DNA of 64,000 nucleotides, taken from NCBI RefSeq assembly GCF_016863035.1, contig NZ_BOOC01000042.1, forward strand, positions 1-64,000, in the 5' to 3' direction. The stretch comes from Microbispora corallina (GTDB taxonomy: Bacteria; Actinomycetota; Actinomycetes; Streptosporangiales; Streptosporangiaceae). This document shows positions 46,966 to 55,256 of this stretch, in pieces (within the stretch, counting starts at the first letter, position 1; each line of letters opens with the position of its first letter). The notes beneath the pieces were generated by a model. The model saw only the letters and a program-made list of their open reading frames with translations, had not been told where the DNA came from and made no database searches. Both the position numbers and the translations under genes were made by a program.

Positions 46966-47685
46966 ATTAGCCGCCTCGTTCTCTGGAACGTCGACCTCAC
47001 GCTCGTCGACGTCACCATCGTCACCCGCGACGCCTACGCCGACGCGTTCCGGATGGTGACCGGGCGGCCGCTGGTCAAGCTCGCCCCCGCCATGGGGCGC
47101 CCCGACTCTGAGATCATCTTCGAGACCCTGGCCATCAACGGCATCGCGGTGGAGGACCACCACCTGCCGAAGTTCCTCGACGCGCTGGCCGTGTCGTTCG
47201 GCGACAAGCACCGGCGCCTGGCCAAGGAGGGACGGGCGATGCCGGGCGCCAAGGACGCGCTCAAGGCCGTGTCCAGGCTCGACGGCGTCGTGCAGTCGGT
47301 GCTCACGGGCACGATCAAGAGCAACGCCGTGCACAAGCTCACCGCGTTCGGGCTCGACCGGTGGGTCGACTTCGAGGTCGGCGGGTACGGCGAGGAGGTC
47401 TACCCCAAGGCGACCTTGCTGCAGGTCGCCCAGGGGCGGGCCAAGGCGAAGTACGGCTCGGTCTTCACGGCGGGCACCACCGTGCTGGTCGGCGACTCCA
47501 CCCGCGACGTGCAGGCCGCGAGGATCGGCGGCGCGGCCATGGTGGCCGTGGCCTCCGGCCGGTCCACGGCCGCCGAGCTCCATGAGGCCGGGGCCGACAT
47601 CGTGCTGCCCGACCTGTCCAACCCGTCCGAGGTCGTCGCCGCGGTCGCCCGCCTCACCGCCCCCGCCGACCGCGCCGCGGGCTAG
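46966..47685 (+). CDS. HAD-like protein with Asn in the nucleophile position
   Basis: A roughly 239-residue HAD-fold protein. Motif I reads LVLWNVDLTLVD: the first Asp, which forms the phospho-enzyme in HAD phosphatases, is Asn, while the second Asp is kept. Motif II (VLTG), the Lys region (YPKATLLQVA) and VLVGDSTRDVQAA are normal. It may be inactive as a phosphatase. The start is unusual: GGAGG (46956-46960) stands 5 bases before an ATT at 46966, exactly where the protein should begin, and a TACCCT -10-like box at 46924-46929 would exclude the in-frame GTG at 46903. Coordinates given are for the ATT start. Confidence 0.78.
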   Translation: MSRLVLWNVDLTLVDVTIVTRDAYADAFRMVTGRPLVKLAPAMGRPDSEIIFETLAINGIAVEDHHLPKFLDALAVSFGDKHRRLAKEGRAMPGAKDALKAVSRLDGVVQSVLTGTIKSNAVHKLTAFGLDRWVDFEVGGYGEEVYPKATLLQVAQGRAKAKYGSVFTAGTTVLVGDSTRDVQAARIGGAAMVAVASGRSTAAELHEAGADIVLPDLSNPSEVVAAVARLTAPADRAAG

Positions 47686-47694
47686 GGACCCGGT

Positions 47695-48177
47695 TCACAC
47701 GTCCTCCGCGGTGTGGACCGGCGCCAGGGAGAACACGGGGAACAGCGACGGGTCGCCGAACACCACGTTCCTGGCGATGCCGGAGCCGGTGACGGTGAAC
47801 ACGTGCAGGGAATGCGCCCGTGGCACGCCGTCGCCGGAATCGACGTAGGCCGCCAGGGCCGGTTGGCCGTTGGCCCGTGTGTGCCGCATCCGCCAGGGTC
47901 CTCGGGCGGAGCAGACCCACTCGATGGGGTCCACCAACGCGTCGGGAACGGGCTGCAGCCATGTGACCTCCGGGCGCCGGTGCCGCGGTCCCTCCTCGGG
48001 TTCCTTGCCGGGCCCGCTCAGACCGGACGGCAGCGCCCGGCGTCCCCGTTGCTCCAGCGCGGTGAGGCAGGCGTTCGTGGCGATGCGGTAGAGCCACGTG
48101 CGGGGGGACGCCCGCCCCTCGTCGAACCCTTCCGAGGAGCGCCAGGCACGCAGGAAGTACCGGGCGGAGTCCCGAAC
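47695..48177 (-). pseudogene. Remnant of a SigG-type ECF sigma factor gene
   Basis: The minus-strand frame encodes [11 protein letters not shown], then [28 protein letters not shown] and [12 protein letters not shown], which are region-2 and linker segments of the SigG/TIGR02960 sigma family. After VDPIEW it jumps to [17 protein letters not shown] and the [20 protein letters not shown] end of the SnoaL-like C-terminal domain. The start codon and first roughly 60 residues are missing (an in-frame stop lies at 48178-48180), and an internal deletion of roughly 150 residues removed region 4. It cannot make a working sigma factor. An intact relative is at 60256. Confidence 0.82.
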
Positions 48178-48198
48178 TCATCGGTCACCGATGAGTTC
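48174..48198. promoter_or_regulatory. 25-bp palindromic operator upstream of the MFS exporter
   Basis: Perfect 12-base arms GAACTCATCGGT (48174-48185) and ACCGATGAGTTC (48187-48198) around a single central base, 52 bases before the exporter start. Size and symmetry are those of a TetR- or MarR-type operator for a drug exporter. No such regulator gene is in the window. It lies exactly where the truncated sigma remnant ends. Confidence 0.75.
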
Positions 48199-48250
48199 TC
48201 GGCGGGCCGCCGGTAGATACCGGCGTCTCCCGCGAAAGGAAGCGCATCCG

Positions 48251-49696
48251 ATGACACTCGATCACGCCGTCCGGCCCGAGGGCCGCGTGGCGCCCGGCAA
48301 ACCCTGGCCGATGCTGCTGGCCCTCCTGTTCGGCCAGTTCATGGGCCTGCTCGATCTCTACATCGTCAACGTGGCGATGCCGGCGATCGGGGCCGACCTG
48401 CACGCGTCAGGGGCCGCCCTGCAACTGGTCCTCGGCGGCTACATCATCGCGTACGCGATGCTGCTCATCACCGGCGCACGGCTGGGGGAGATGTACGGCA
48501 GGCGCCGCATGTACGCCCTGGGCGTGCTGGGCTTCACGGCCGCCTCGCTGTTGTGCGGTCTCGCCACCGGCGCCCCGATGCTGATCGCCTTCAGGGTCGT
48601 CCAGGGAGCCGCGGCGGCGGTCATGGTCCCGCAGATCATCAGCGTCATCCAGACGCGGTTCACCGGCAAGGCCAGGGCCACCGCGCTGAGCGCGTACGCG
48701 GCGGTGCTGTCGGCCGGGTCCGTCGCCGGGCTCGCCCTCGGGGGTGTCTTGGTGAGCGCCGACCTGTTCGGCGCCGGTTGGCGGCCGGTGTTCCTGGTCA
48801 ACGTGCCCATCGGGATCGCGCTGTCGGCTCTGGTGCCCCGCCTGGTACTGGCGGACGGCGAGGGCGGCGCCGGCCGGCTCGACCTCGCGGGGCTGGCGCT
48901 CGCGCTGCCCGCCACGGTGCTGATCGTGCTCCCGCTCGTGCTCGGCCGGGAGGAGGGCTGGCCCGCCTGGACGTTCGCGTCGATCGCCGTCGGCGCCGTG
49001 CTCGCCGTCGCCTTCGTCCTTATGGAACGGCGCGTGGCCGCGCGGGGCGGGGATCCGCTTCTGAACCTGGACGTGCTGCACGCCGTCGGCATGCCCTCCG
49101 GGCTCACCACGCTGTTCACCCTGATGGTCGCCTACGGCGGGTTCCTCTTCACGTTCGCGCTGCACCTGCAGGGCGCCCTGGGGGAGAGCGCTCTGCGGGC
49201 GAGCCTCACCTTCCTGCCGATGGCCGCCACGTTCGGCTTGGCGAGCTTCTTCTGGCGCAAGCTGCCCGCCCGGACACATCCGCTGCTCCCGCTGACGGGA
49301 GTGACCCTGAACGTGGCCGGCACGCTGGCCCTCGCGTCGTCGGCCGAGGGCGGCCCCCTGATGCCGGCCGCTCTCCTGGCCTACGGCACCGGGCTCGGAC
49401 TGGCGGTCAGCCTGCTCACCCACGCCCTGGTCCACGTGCCGAGGTCGCGGGCCGCGGACGCCAGCGGACTGCTCACCACCACGATGCAGCTGGGGCAGCT
49501 CACCGGGGTGGCCGTCTTCGGCACCATGTTCCTGGCCTTGGCCGACCCGCCTCGGCCGCACGCCATGGCCACGACGGCCCTCTGGCTGGCGCTCGTCGCG
49601 GCGACGGGGTCGGTGGCGGCGTTCCTCCTCGCGCGGGCCGTCTCGCCGCGGGCCGCCGTTCAGGCGACCGGCGTCCGAGCGCCCGCCGGTCGGTGA
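48251..49696 (+). CDS. MFS transporter, DHA2 (EmrB/QacA) drug exporter family
   Basis: A 481-residue protein with about fourteen transmembrane segments. Motifs of drug:H+ antiporters are visible: LDLYIVNVAMPAIGADL (motif D1), GARLGEMYGRRRMYALG (motif A) and the antiporter motif C near GSVAGLALGGVL. The ATG at 48251 has AAAGGAAG upstream; the frame is open further but that part is the operator region. It probably exports a drug or natural product and is controlled through the 25-bp palindrome. Confidence 0.9.
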   Translation: MTLDHAVRPEGRVAPGKPWPMLLALLFGQFMGLLDLYIVNVAMPAIGADLHASGAALQLVLGGYIIAYAMLLITGARLGEMYGRRRMYALGVLGFTAASLLCGLATGAPMLIAFRVVQGAAAAVMVPQIISVIQTRFTGKARATALSAYAAVLSAGSVAGLALGGVLVSADLFGAGWRPVFLVNVPIGIALSALVPRLVLADGEGGAGRLDLAGLALALPATVLIVLPLVLGREEGWPAWTFASIAVGAVLAVAFVLMERRVAARGGDPLLNLDVLHAVGMPSGLTTLFTLMVAYGGFLFTFALHLQGALGESALRASLTFLPMAATFGLASFFWRKLPARTHPLLPLTGVTLNVAGTLALASSAEGGPLMPAALLAYGTGLGLAVSLLTHALVHVPRSRAADASGLLTTTMQLGQLTGVAVFGTMFLALADPPRPHAMATTALWLALVAATGSVAAFLLARAVSPRAAVQATGVRAPAGR

Positions 49697-49710
49697 GGCC
49701 GGCGGCGGGC

Positions 49711-51276
49711 TCACAACGCGGCGAGGAAGCGGGCGGCCGCGGGGGCCGCGACGGCGGCTCCCGTGCCGCCGCCCTCGACGATGACGGCGAACGCCAGGTC
49801 GCCCCGGTAGCCGATGAACCACGAGTGCGTGGGCGGCTCGTCGCCCGAGCCGTACTCGGCCGTGCCCGTCTTGCCCGCCGTACCGGCGGGGAAGGAGACG
49901 CCGCTCGCGGTGCCCTCGCTCACCACGGCGGGCATGAGCCGTCGCAGGGCGGACACCACCGCGGGCTCCAGCGGACGCGGGGCCGAGCCGCCGCCAGGGA
50001 CGAGCGACGCCGGCACCAGCCGCGGCTGACGCCAGGTGCCCGCGGCGATGGCCGCCGCGACCGCCGCCATGTTCAGCGGGCTGGCCAGCACCCGCCCCTG
50101 CCCGATCGCGGCCGACGCGAGGTCGGTGTCGTCGCGCGGCACGGGGAAGGCGGCGTCCACGGCGGGCACGCCGATCCGGATCCGCGCGCCGAACCCGAAG
50201 CCGGCGGCCACCGCGGCCAGCCGCTCCGCGCCGAGCCGGTCCACGGCCATCGCCCCGAACGTCGTGTTGCACGAGTGCGCGAACGCGTCGACGAACCGGA
50301 GCGTGCCGTAGTCGTGCAGCTCGGCGTTGTGGAACGGGAAGCCGCCGATCGTCTTCCGCGCGGGGCAGGACACGGTCTGGCCGGGCGTCACGCCGCCCGC
50401 GACGAGCGCGGACGCGGTGACGATCTTGAAGGTGGACCCGGGCGGGTAGGCGCCGAGGAGGGCGCGGTCGTACCCGCCCGGCTTGTTCACCACGGCCAGC
50501 ACCTCGCCGGTGGAGGGGCGCAGCGCGACCAGCGAGGCGGGCTTGTCGACGCCCTCCAGCGCCTGGGCGCCGGCCCGGTGGACCCGCAGGTCGATCGTGG
50601 TCCGCAGCGGCGTCCCGGGGGAGGCGTGGCCCGTGGCGACCGTCGTGACCGCGGTGCCGTCGGCGTTCACCAGGTCCACCCGGGCGGACGAGGTGCCGGT
50701 GAGCCGGTCGCGGTACTGCTTCTGCAGCTCCCCGACGACCTGCTGCACCGAGCCGGGGGCGTCCGGGGTGTCGATCCGGGTGCCGTCGGCCGCGGTGACG
50801 GGAGCCCGCTCCGTCCGCTGCAGGGTGAGCCGCAGCCGCCTTCCCGCGGCGAGCTGCGGGTGGATGGCGGCCGGTGTCCAGGCCACCCGCCAGGCCCGGT
50901 CGCGCTCGACGAGGCGCAGCCTGCCGTCGTAGGAGAAGCTCACCGGGCCGCTCAGCGTGGCGTGGAACCGCACGGTGTCCTCACCGGCACCCGTCGTCCC
51001 CGTCACCCGGAGGCGCAGCGACGACAGGTCGAGGTCGTCGCGGAACTGCCGGTACCTGCTCTCGAAGTCGCGCGGCGGGTCCGCCGTGAGCCCGCGCATC
51101 GCCGCGTAGTCCGAGCGCGACCACGCGGCGAGGAAGCTCCGCGCCGTCTCCTCGGGCGAGCCCTGTGTGCGCAGCGCCCAGATCGTCACCGCCGCGGCCG
51201 TCACCGGCACGAGCACGCCCGACGTCACGTACGGCCACCGGCGCTGCCGGGCCCTGTACCTCGTCTGCTCTCGCAT
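49711..51276 (-). CDS. MecA-like penicillin-binding protein (transpeptidase)
   Basis: A 521-residue protein: one N-terminal transmembrane anchor (about 18-36), an NTF2-like MecA_N domain (about 38-150), a dimerisation region, and a transpeptidase domain with the catalytic serine in STFK (281-284), SCN (335-337) and KTGTAE (469-474). All active-site motifs are intact. This is the class B layout of low-affinity PBPs such as PBP2a. It is divergent from a LysR regulator and a beta-lactamase-like hydrolase, which suggests joint control. Confidence 0.92.
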   Translation of the reverse strand: MREQTRYRARQRRWPYVTSGVLVPVTAAAVTIWALRTQGSPEETARSFLAAWSRSDYAAMRGLTADPPRDFESRYRQFRDDLDLSSLRLRVTGTTGAGEDTVRFHATLSGPVSFSYDGRLRLVERDRAWRVAWTPAAIHPQLAAGRRLRLTLQRTERAPVTAADGTRIDTPDAPGSVQQVVGELQKQYRDRLTGTSSARVDLVNADGTAVTTVATGHASPGTPLRTTIDLRVHRAGAQALEGVDKPASLVALRPSTGEVLAVVNKPGGYDRALLGAYPPGSTFKIVTASALVAGGVTPGQTVSCPARKTIGGFPFHNAELHDYGTLRFVDAFAHSCNTTFGAMAVDRLGAERLAAVAAGFGFGARIRIGVPAVDAAFPVPRDDTDLASAAIGQGRVLASPLNMAAVAAAIAAGTWRQPRLVPASLVPGGGSAPRPLEPAVVSALRRLMPAVVSEGTASGVSFPAGTAGKTGTAEYGSGDEPPTHSWFIGYRGDLAFAVIVEGGGTGAAVAAPAAARFLAAL

Positions 51277-51289
51277 ATGTCCCCCTTGT

Positions 51290-51311
51290 CCCCTGATGCG
51301 CGTATCAGGGG
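51290..51311. promoter_or_regulatory. Inverted repeat in the PBP/LysR divergent region
   Basis: CCCCTGAT (51290-51297) and ATCAGGGG (51304-51311) around a 6-base spacer, 14 bases upstream of the PBP start codon. It may be a regulator-binding site or a hairpin in the PBP mRNA leader. Confidence 0.55.
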
Positions 51312-51340
51312 ACCAGAGGCCGGGCGGGTATGTCCAATAC

Positions 51341-51378
51341 GGATATCGTGCTCGCCATGTTTCGCCTTCGGATATCGT
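51341..51378. promoter_or_regulatory. Direct repeats GGATATCGT before the LysR gene
   Basis: GGATATCGT occurs at 51341-51349 and 51370-51378, 29 bases apart, each followed 7-8 bases after TATCGT by an in-frame ATG (51357 and 51387). They look like duplicated -10/start units or LysR-type binding sites overlapping the promoter. Confidence 0.5.
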
Positions 51379-51386
51379 TCCTGCTC

Positions 51387-52334
51387 ATGGACCTTGTCCG
51401 GCACCTCGCGTACTTCGTCGCGGTCGCGGAGGAACTGCACTTCGGCAACGCCGCGGCCCGACTGGGAATGGCGCAGCCGCCGCTCAGCCAGCGCGTCAAG
51501 CGGCTGGAGGAGGAACTCGGCGTCCGCCTCTTCGACCGGTCGAGCCGCCAGGTGGCGCTCACCGAGGCGGGACGGCTGCTGCTGCCGGAGGCCCGGGAGA
51601 TCGTCCTGCGCGTGGAGCGGCTGCGCGACCTGGTCGGGGGAGCGGCGGACGGCGCCGGGACCACCGTGCGCGCCGCCGTCCCGTCCGACCTCGGCGGCGC
51701 GGTCCTCGCCGCCCTCATCGCCGGCTTCCGCGCCCGGTGCCCCGGCGTACGGCTCTCGCTGGCCGAGATGGGCACCGCCGCCCAGGCGGCCGCGCTGCTG
51801 GACGGCGGTCTCGACGTCGGCGTGCTCCGCCACCCCGTGACGGCCTCCGGGCTGGGCTTCGGGCCGGTCCTGGTGCAGCACCCCGGCGTCCTGCTGCCCG
51901 AGGGCGACGAGCTGGCGTCCTGGTCGGCCGTCCACCTGGCCGACCTGGCCGGCCGCGCGCTGGTGCTGTTCCCCCGCGAGTCGGAGCCGGGCCTGCACGA
52001 CGAGACACTCGCCACCTGCCGCCGCCACGGGTTCGCGCCCGTCGAGGTCAGCCCGGCCGCGAACGCCGGGTTCGCGCTCGGGCTCGTGCTGTCCGGGACG
52101 GCGGTGGCCCTCGGGCCGCCCGCCGGCGTCCCCGGCACGGTCTGGCGTCCCCTGGCCGGGGCGCCGATCGCCTGGCGGTGCTCGACGGCCTGGCGCGGCG
52201 AGCCGGGGCCCCACGTCGGCGACTTCACCGCCGTGGCGGTGCGGGTGCTGCGGGAGGACGCCGGGATGGCGGACGACGCGGCGGCACCGGCCCGGCGGGT
52301 GGCACCCCGGCCTGCGACGGGGTTCCTGGCATGA
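51387..52334 (+). CDS. LysR family transcriptional regulator
   Basis: A 315-residue regulator with a winged helix at the N-terminus (residues 1-60, MDLVRHLAYFVAVAEELHFG, QPPLSQRVKRLEEELGVRLFDR) and a two-lobe effector domain. The ATG at 51387 matches the family start; ATG 51357 and 51330 are in frame. The stop overlaps the beta-lactamase-like gene by 4 bases (ATGA), so the two are co-expressed. The arrangement recalls ampR-ampC. It probably controls its own operon and the divergent PBP gene. Confidence 0.88.
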   Translation: MDLVRHLAYFVAVAEELHFGNAAARLGMAQPPLSQRVKRLEEELGVRLFDRSSRQVALTEAGRLLLPEAREIVLRVERLRDLVGGAADGAGTTVRAAVPSDLGGAVLAALIAGFRARCPGVRLSLAEMGTAAQAAALLDGGLDVGVLRHPVTASGLGFGPVLVQHPGVLLPEGDELASWSAVHLADLAGRALVLFPRESEPGLHDETLATCRRHGFAPVEVSPAANAGFALGLVLSGTAVALGPPAGVPGTVWRPLAGAPIAWRCSTAWRGEPGPHVGDFTAVAVRVLREDAGMADDAAAPARRVAPRPATGFLA

Positions 52335-53218
52335 ACGCGATCGAGCAGGTGTTCCGCTCGGCCGGCGTCTCGGGCCGGCTGCACGTGGCCGACATCGACG
52401 GCGGCGCGGAGGTGGCCGTCGGTGCGGACGAGCCCGTGGTGCTCGCGTCCGTCTTCAAGGTGCCGCTGGTGGTGGAACTCCACCGCCAGGCCGACCTCGG
52501 GCTCCTCGACCTCGCCGAGCGGGTCCGTGTGCCCGCCGAGGACCGGACGCCGGGTCCCACCGGGCTGTCGGCCATGCTCGACGGCGCCGTCCTGTCCCTG
52601 CGCGACCTCGCGTACCTCATGATGGCCGTCAGCGACAACACCGCGGCCGACGCGGTGCTCGCGCGGGTCGGCCTCGGCGCGGTCAACGCGATGCTGGCCG
52701 GGCTCGGCCTCCCCGGCACCCGGGTGGAGCACGACTGCCGCGGCCTGTTCGCCCGTATGCTCGCCGACGCGGGGGTGTCCGACATGGCGGCGCTCGCCGA
52801 GGCGTCCACCGACCCCGCCGTCGTCGCGCGGCTGCGGGTGCTGTCGCCCGCCCACACCAACCGCGGCACGCCCCGGGAGATGACCCGGCTCCTCGGCATG
52901 ATCTGGCGCGACGAGGCCGCCTCGCCCGGCTCGTGCGCCGCGATCCGCCGGCTGATGGGTCTGCAGGTGTGGCCGCACCGGCTGTCGTCCGGCTTCCCGT
53001 TCGACGACGTGGCGGTAAGCGGCAAGACCGGCACGCTCGCCACGCTGCGCAACGAGGTCGGCGTCGTCGAGTACCCCGACGGCGGCCGGTACGCCGTCGC
53101 CGTCTTCACCCGGTCGCACGGCACCGCCCAGAACCAGCCGCGGGCCGACGCCGCCGTCGGCTCGGCGGCCCGGATCGCGATCGACCACCTCAGGGCGCGG
53201 ACGACGGCCCACATATGA
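52331..53218 (+). CDS. Class A beta-lactamase-like serine hydrolase, no signal peptide
   Basis: A 295-residue protein with the serine active-site motifs SVFK (40-43), SDN (101-103) and KTG (232-234) of class A beta-lactamases. The omega-loop glutamate motif (ExxLN) is not clearly present; an EHDCR segment is at about 133. There is no signal peptide and no lipobox, so the product is probably cytoplasmic, unlike typical beta-lactamases. It could be a lactamase, an esterase or a beta-lactam/muropeptide sensor. It is coupled to the LysR gene. Confidence 0.82.
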   Translation: MNAIEQVFRSAGVSGRLHVADIDGGAEVAVGADEPVVLASVFKVPLVVELHRQADLGLLDLAERVRVPAEDRTPGPTGLSAMLDGAVLSLRDLAYLMMAVSDNTAADAVLARVGLGAVNAMLAGLGLPGTRVEHDCRGLFARMLADAGVSDMAALAEASTDPAVVARLRVLSPAHTNRGTPREMTRLLGMIWRDEAASPGSCAAIRRLMGLQVWPHRLSSGFPFDDVAVSGKTGTLATLRNEVGVVEYPDGGRYAVAVFTRSHGTAQNQPRADAAVGSAARIAIDHLRARTTAHI

Positions 53219-53280
53219 CAGGTCCTTTCTGTGTGGGCCGCGAGGGTGACATAGAGGCCGTCGCCCGAAAAGATGGGCAC

Positions 53281-55194
53281 ATGGTCGACGAAGGCGCTCT
53301 TCTCTGGGAGCCCGCCGCCGAGGTCGTCCGGGACGCCCGGGTGACCCGCTACACGCAGTGGCTCGGGCGCACAGGGGACTACCAGGACGTGTGGACGTGG
53401 TCGGTCGAGTCTCCGGCCGACTTCTGGACCTCCATATGGGACTACTTCGACGTCGTCGGTGAGCGTGGTGACGGGCCCGTCATCAGTGGGACGATGCCCG
53501 GCGTCGAATGGTTCGCCGGGTCGACGCTCAACTACGCGGAGAACGCCCTGCGGGGCCACCCCGGCCGTACCGCGGTGATCTTCCGCAACGAGTCGGGCGG
53601 GCGCTGGCAGTACTCACTTGGCGAGCTCCGCGAGGAGGTCGCGCGGGTGCGGGCCGGCCTGGTCCGGCTGGGCGTCGGACGCGGCGACCGGGTGGCGGCC
53701 TACGTCCCGAACGTCCCCGAGGCCCTCATCGCCTTCCTGGCCACGGCCTCGCTGGGGGCCGTGTGGTCGTCCTGCTCGCCGGACTTCGGCGCGCCGAGCG
53801 TGACCGACCGGTTCGCGCAGATCGAGCCCACGGTGCTCGTCGCCGTGGACGGCTACCGGTACGGCGGCAAGCGGTTCGACCGGTCGGACGTGGTGCGTGA
53901 GATCGCCGCAAAGCTGCCCACGCTCAAGGCGACGGTCTGGATCCCCACCATCGGCCTCGACGTCCCCGAGACCGCGCTGAGCTGGGACGACCTGCGTGCC
54001 GAGACCGCGCCCCTGGAGTTCGAGCGGGTGCCGTTCGGCCATCCGCTGTGGGTGCTGTACTCGTCCGGGACCACCGGCCTGCCGAAGCCGATCGTCCACG
54101 GGCACGGCGGCATCGTCCTGGAGCACCTCAAGTCGCTGTCCTTCCACCAGGACCTCGGCCAGGGGGATGTGTTCTTCTGGTACACCACCACGGGCTGGAT
54201 GATGTGGAACTACCTCATCGGCGGCCTTCTGGTGGGCGCGACCGTGCTGCTGTACGACGGCAGCGCCGCCCATCCCGCGACCGACGCCCTGTGGCGCCTG
54301 GCGGCCGAGGAGGGCGTCACCTACTTCGGCACCGGCGCGCCGTACATCATGGCGTCGCTCAAGGCCGGGGTGAAGCCGGAGGGCCTCGACCGGCTGCGCG
54401 GCATCGGCTCGACCGGCTCCCCGCTGCCGCCCGAGGGTTTCGCCTGGGTGTACTCCGACGTGCGGCCCGACGTGCAACTCGGGTCGTTCTCCGGCGGCAC
54501 CGACGTCTGCACCGGCTTCGTCGGCGCCGTCCCGCTGCTGCCCATCCGCGCCGGCGTGATCCCGTGCCGGTGCCTGGGCGCCAAGGTCGAGTCGTACGAC
54601 CCCTCGGGCCGTCCCGTCATCGATGAGGTGGGCGAACTGGTGGTGACCCAGCCCATGCCGTCCATGCCGGTCATGTTCTGGAACGACCCCTCCGGCGACC
54701 GCTACCGCGAGTCGTACTTCGCCGACTATCCGGGGGTGTGGCGCCACGGCGACTGGATCAAAATCCTCCCGGACGGCGGCTGCGTCATCTACGGCCGGTC
54801 GGACTCCACGCTCAACCGCGGCGGCGTCCGCATGGGCACGAGCGAGTTCTACCGTGTGGTCGAGCGCTACGACGAGATCGCCGACAGCCTCGTCATCGAC
54901 ACGGGCCGCCTGGGGCAGGAGGGCAGACTGCTGCTCTACGTCACCATGGCCGAGGGAGCCACCCTCACCGACGACCTCATCGCCCGTCTCCGGACCGCCC
55001 TCCGCACCGAGCTGTCGCCGCGTCACGTCCCCGACGAGATCCACGAGGTGCCCGGCATCCCCCGGACGCTGTCCGGCAAGAAGCTCGAGGTCCCCGTACG
55101 GAAGATCCTGCTCGGCACGCCCGTAGAGGAGGCCGCCAACCCCGACGCCATGGCCAACCCCCAAGTCCTCCGGCACTTCAGTCCCATGGACTGA
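53281..55194 (+). CDS. Acetoacetyl-CoA synthetase
   Basis: A 637-residue ANL-superfamily enzyme. The adenylation motif LYSSGTTGLPKPIVH, the WYTTTGWMMWNYL segment, the GSFSGGTDVCTGFVG region and the C-terminal catalytic Lys in TLSGKKLEVP identify acetoacetyl-CoA synthetase rather than acetyl-CoA synthetase. It activates acetoacetate with ATP and CoA. The ATG at 53281 gives the family length; the open frame upstream overlaps the hydrolase gene and is not used. An AT-rich hairpin follows the stop. Confidence 0.92.
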   Translation: MVDEGALLWEPAAEVVRDARVTRYTQWLGRTGDYQDVWTWSVESPADFWTSIWDYFDVVGERGDGPVISGTMPGVEWFAGSTLNYAENALRGHPGRTAVIFRNESGGRWQYSLGELREEVARVRAGLVRLGVGRGDRVAAYVPNVPEALIAFLATASLGAVWSSCSPDFGAPSVTDRFAQIEPTVLVAVDGYRYGGKRFDRSDVVREIAAKLPTLKATVWIPTIGLDVPETALSWDDLRAETAPLEFERVPFGHPLWVLYSSGTTGLPKPIVHGHGGIVLEHLKSLSFHQDLGQGDVFFWYTTTGWMMWNYLIGGLLVGATVLLYDGSAAHPATDALWRLAAEEGVTYFGTGAPYIMASLKAGVKPEGLDRLRGIGSTGSPLPPEGFAWVYSDVRPDVQLGSFSGGTDVCTGFVGAVPLLPIRAGVIPCRCLGAKVESYDPSGRPVIDEVGELVVTQPMPSMPVMFWNDPSGDRYRESYFADYPGVWRHGDWIKILPDGGCVIYGRSDSTLNRGGVRMGTSEFYRVVERYDEIADSLVIDTGRLGQEGRLLLYVTMAEGATLTDDLIARLRTALRTELSPRHVPDEIHEVPGIPRTLSGKKLEVPVRKILLGTPVEEAANPDAMANPQVLRHFSPMD

Positions 55195-55210
55195 CTCGCC
55201 CCTTGGTCGT

Positions 55211-55256
55211 TATAAGCGCACTTCTAAGAACCGCAGTTCTTGGAAGTGCACTTATA
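55211..55256. terminator. Long AT-rich hairpin after the acetoacetyl-CoA synthetase gene
   Basis: A 21-base arm (55211-55231, starting TATAAGCGCACTTC) faces its near reverse complement (55236-55256, ending GAAGTGCACTTATA) around a CGCA loop, with one mismatch and one G-T pair. It lies 17 bases after the stop codon. Its low GC contrasts with the other terminators here, and it marks the entry to the low-GC island. It could equally be the end of a mobile segment. Confidence 0.6.
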
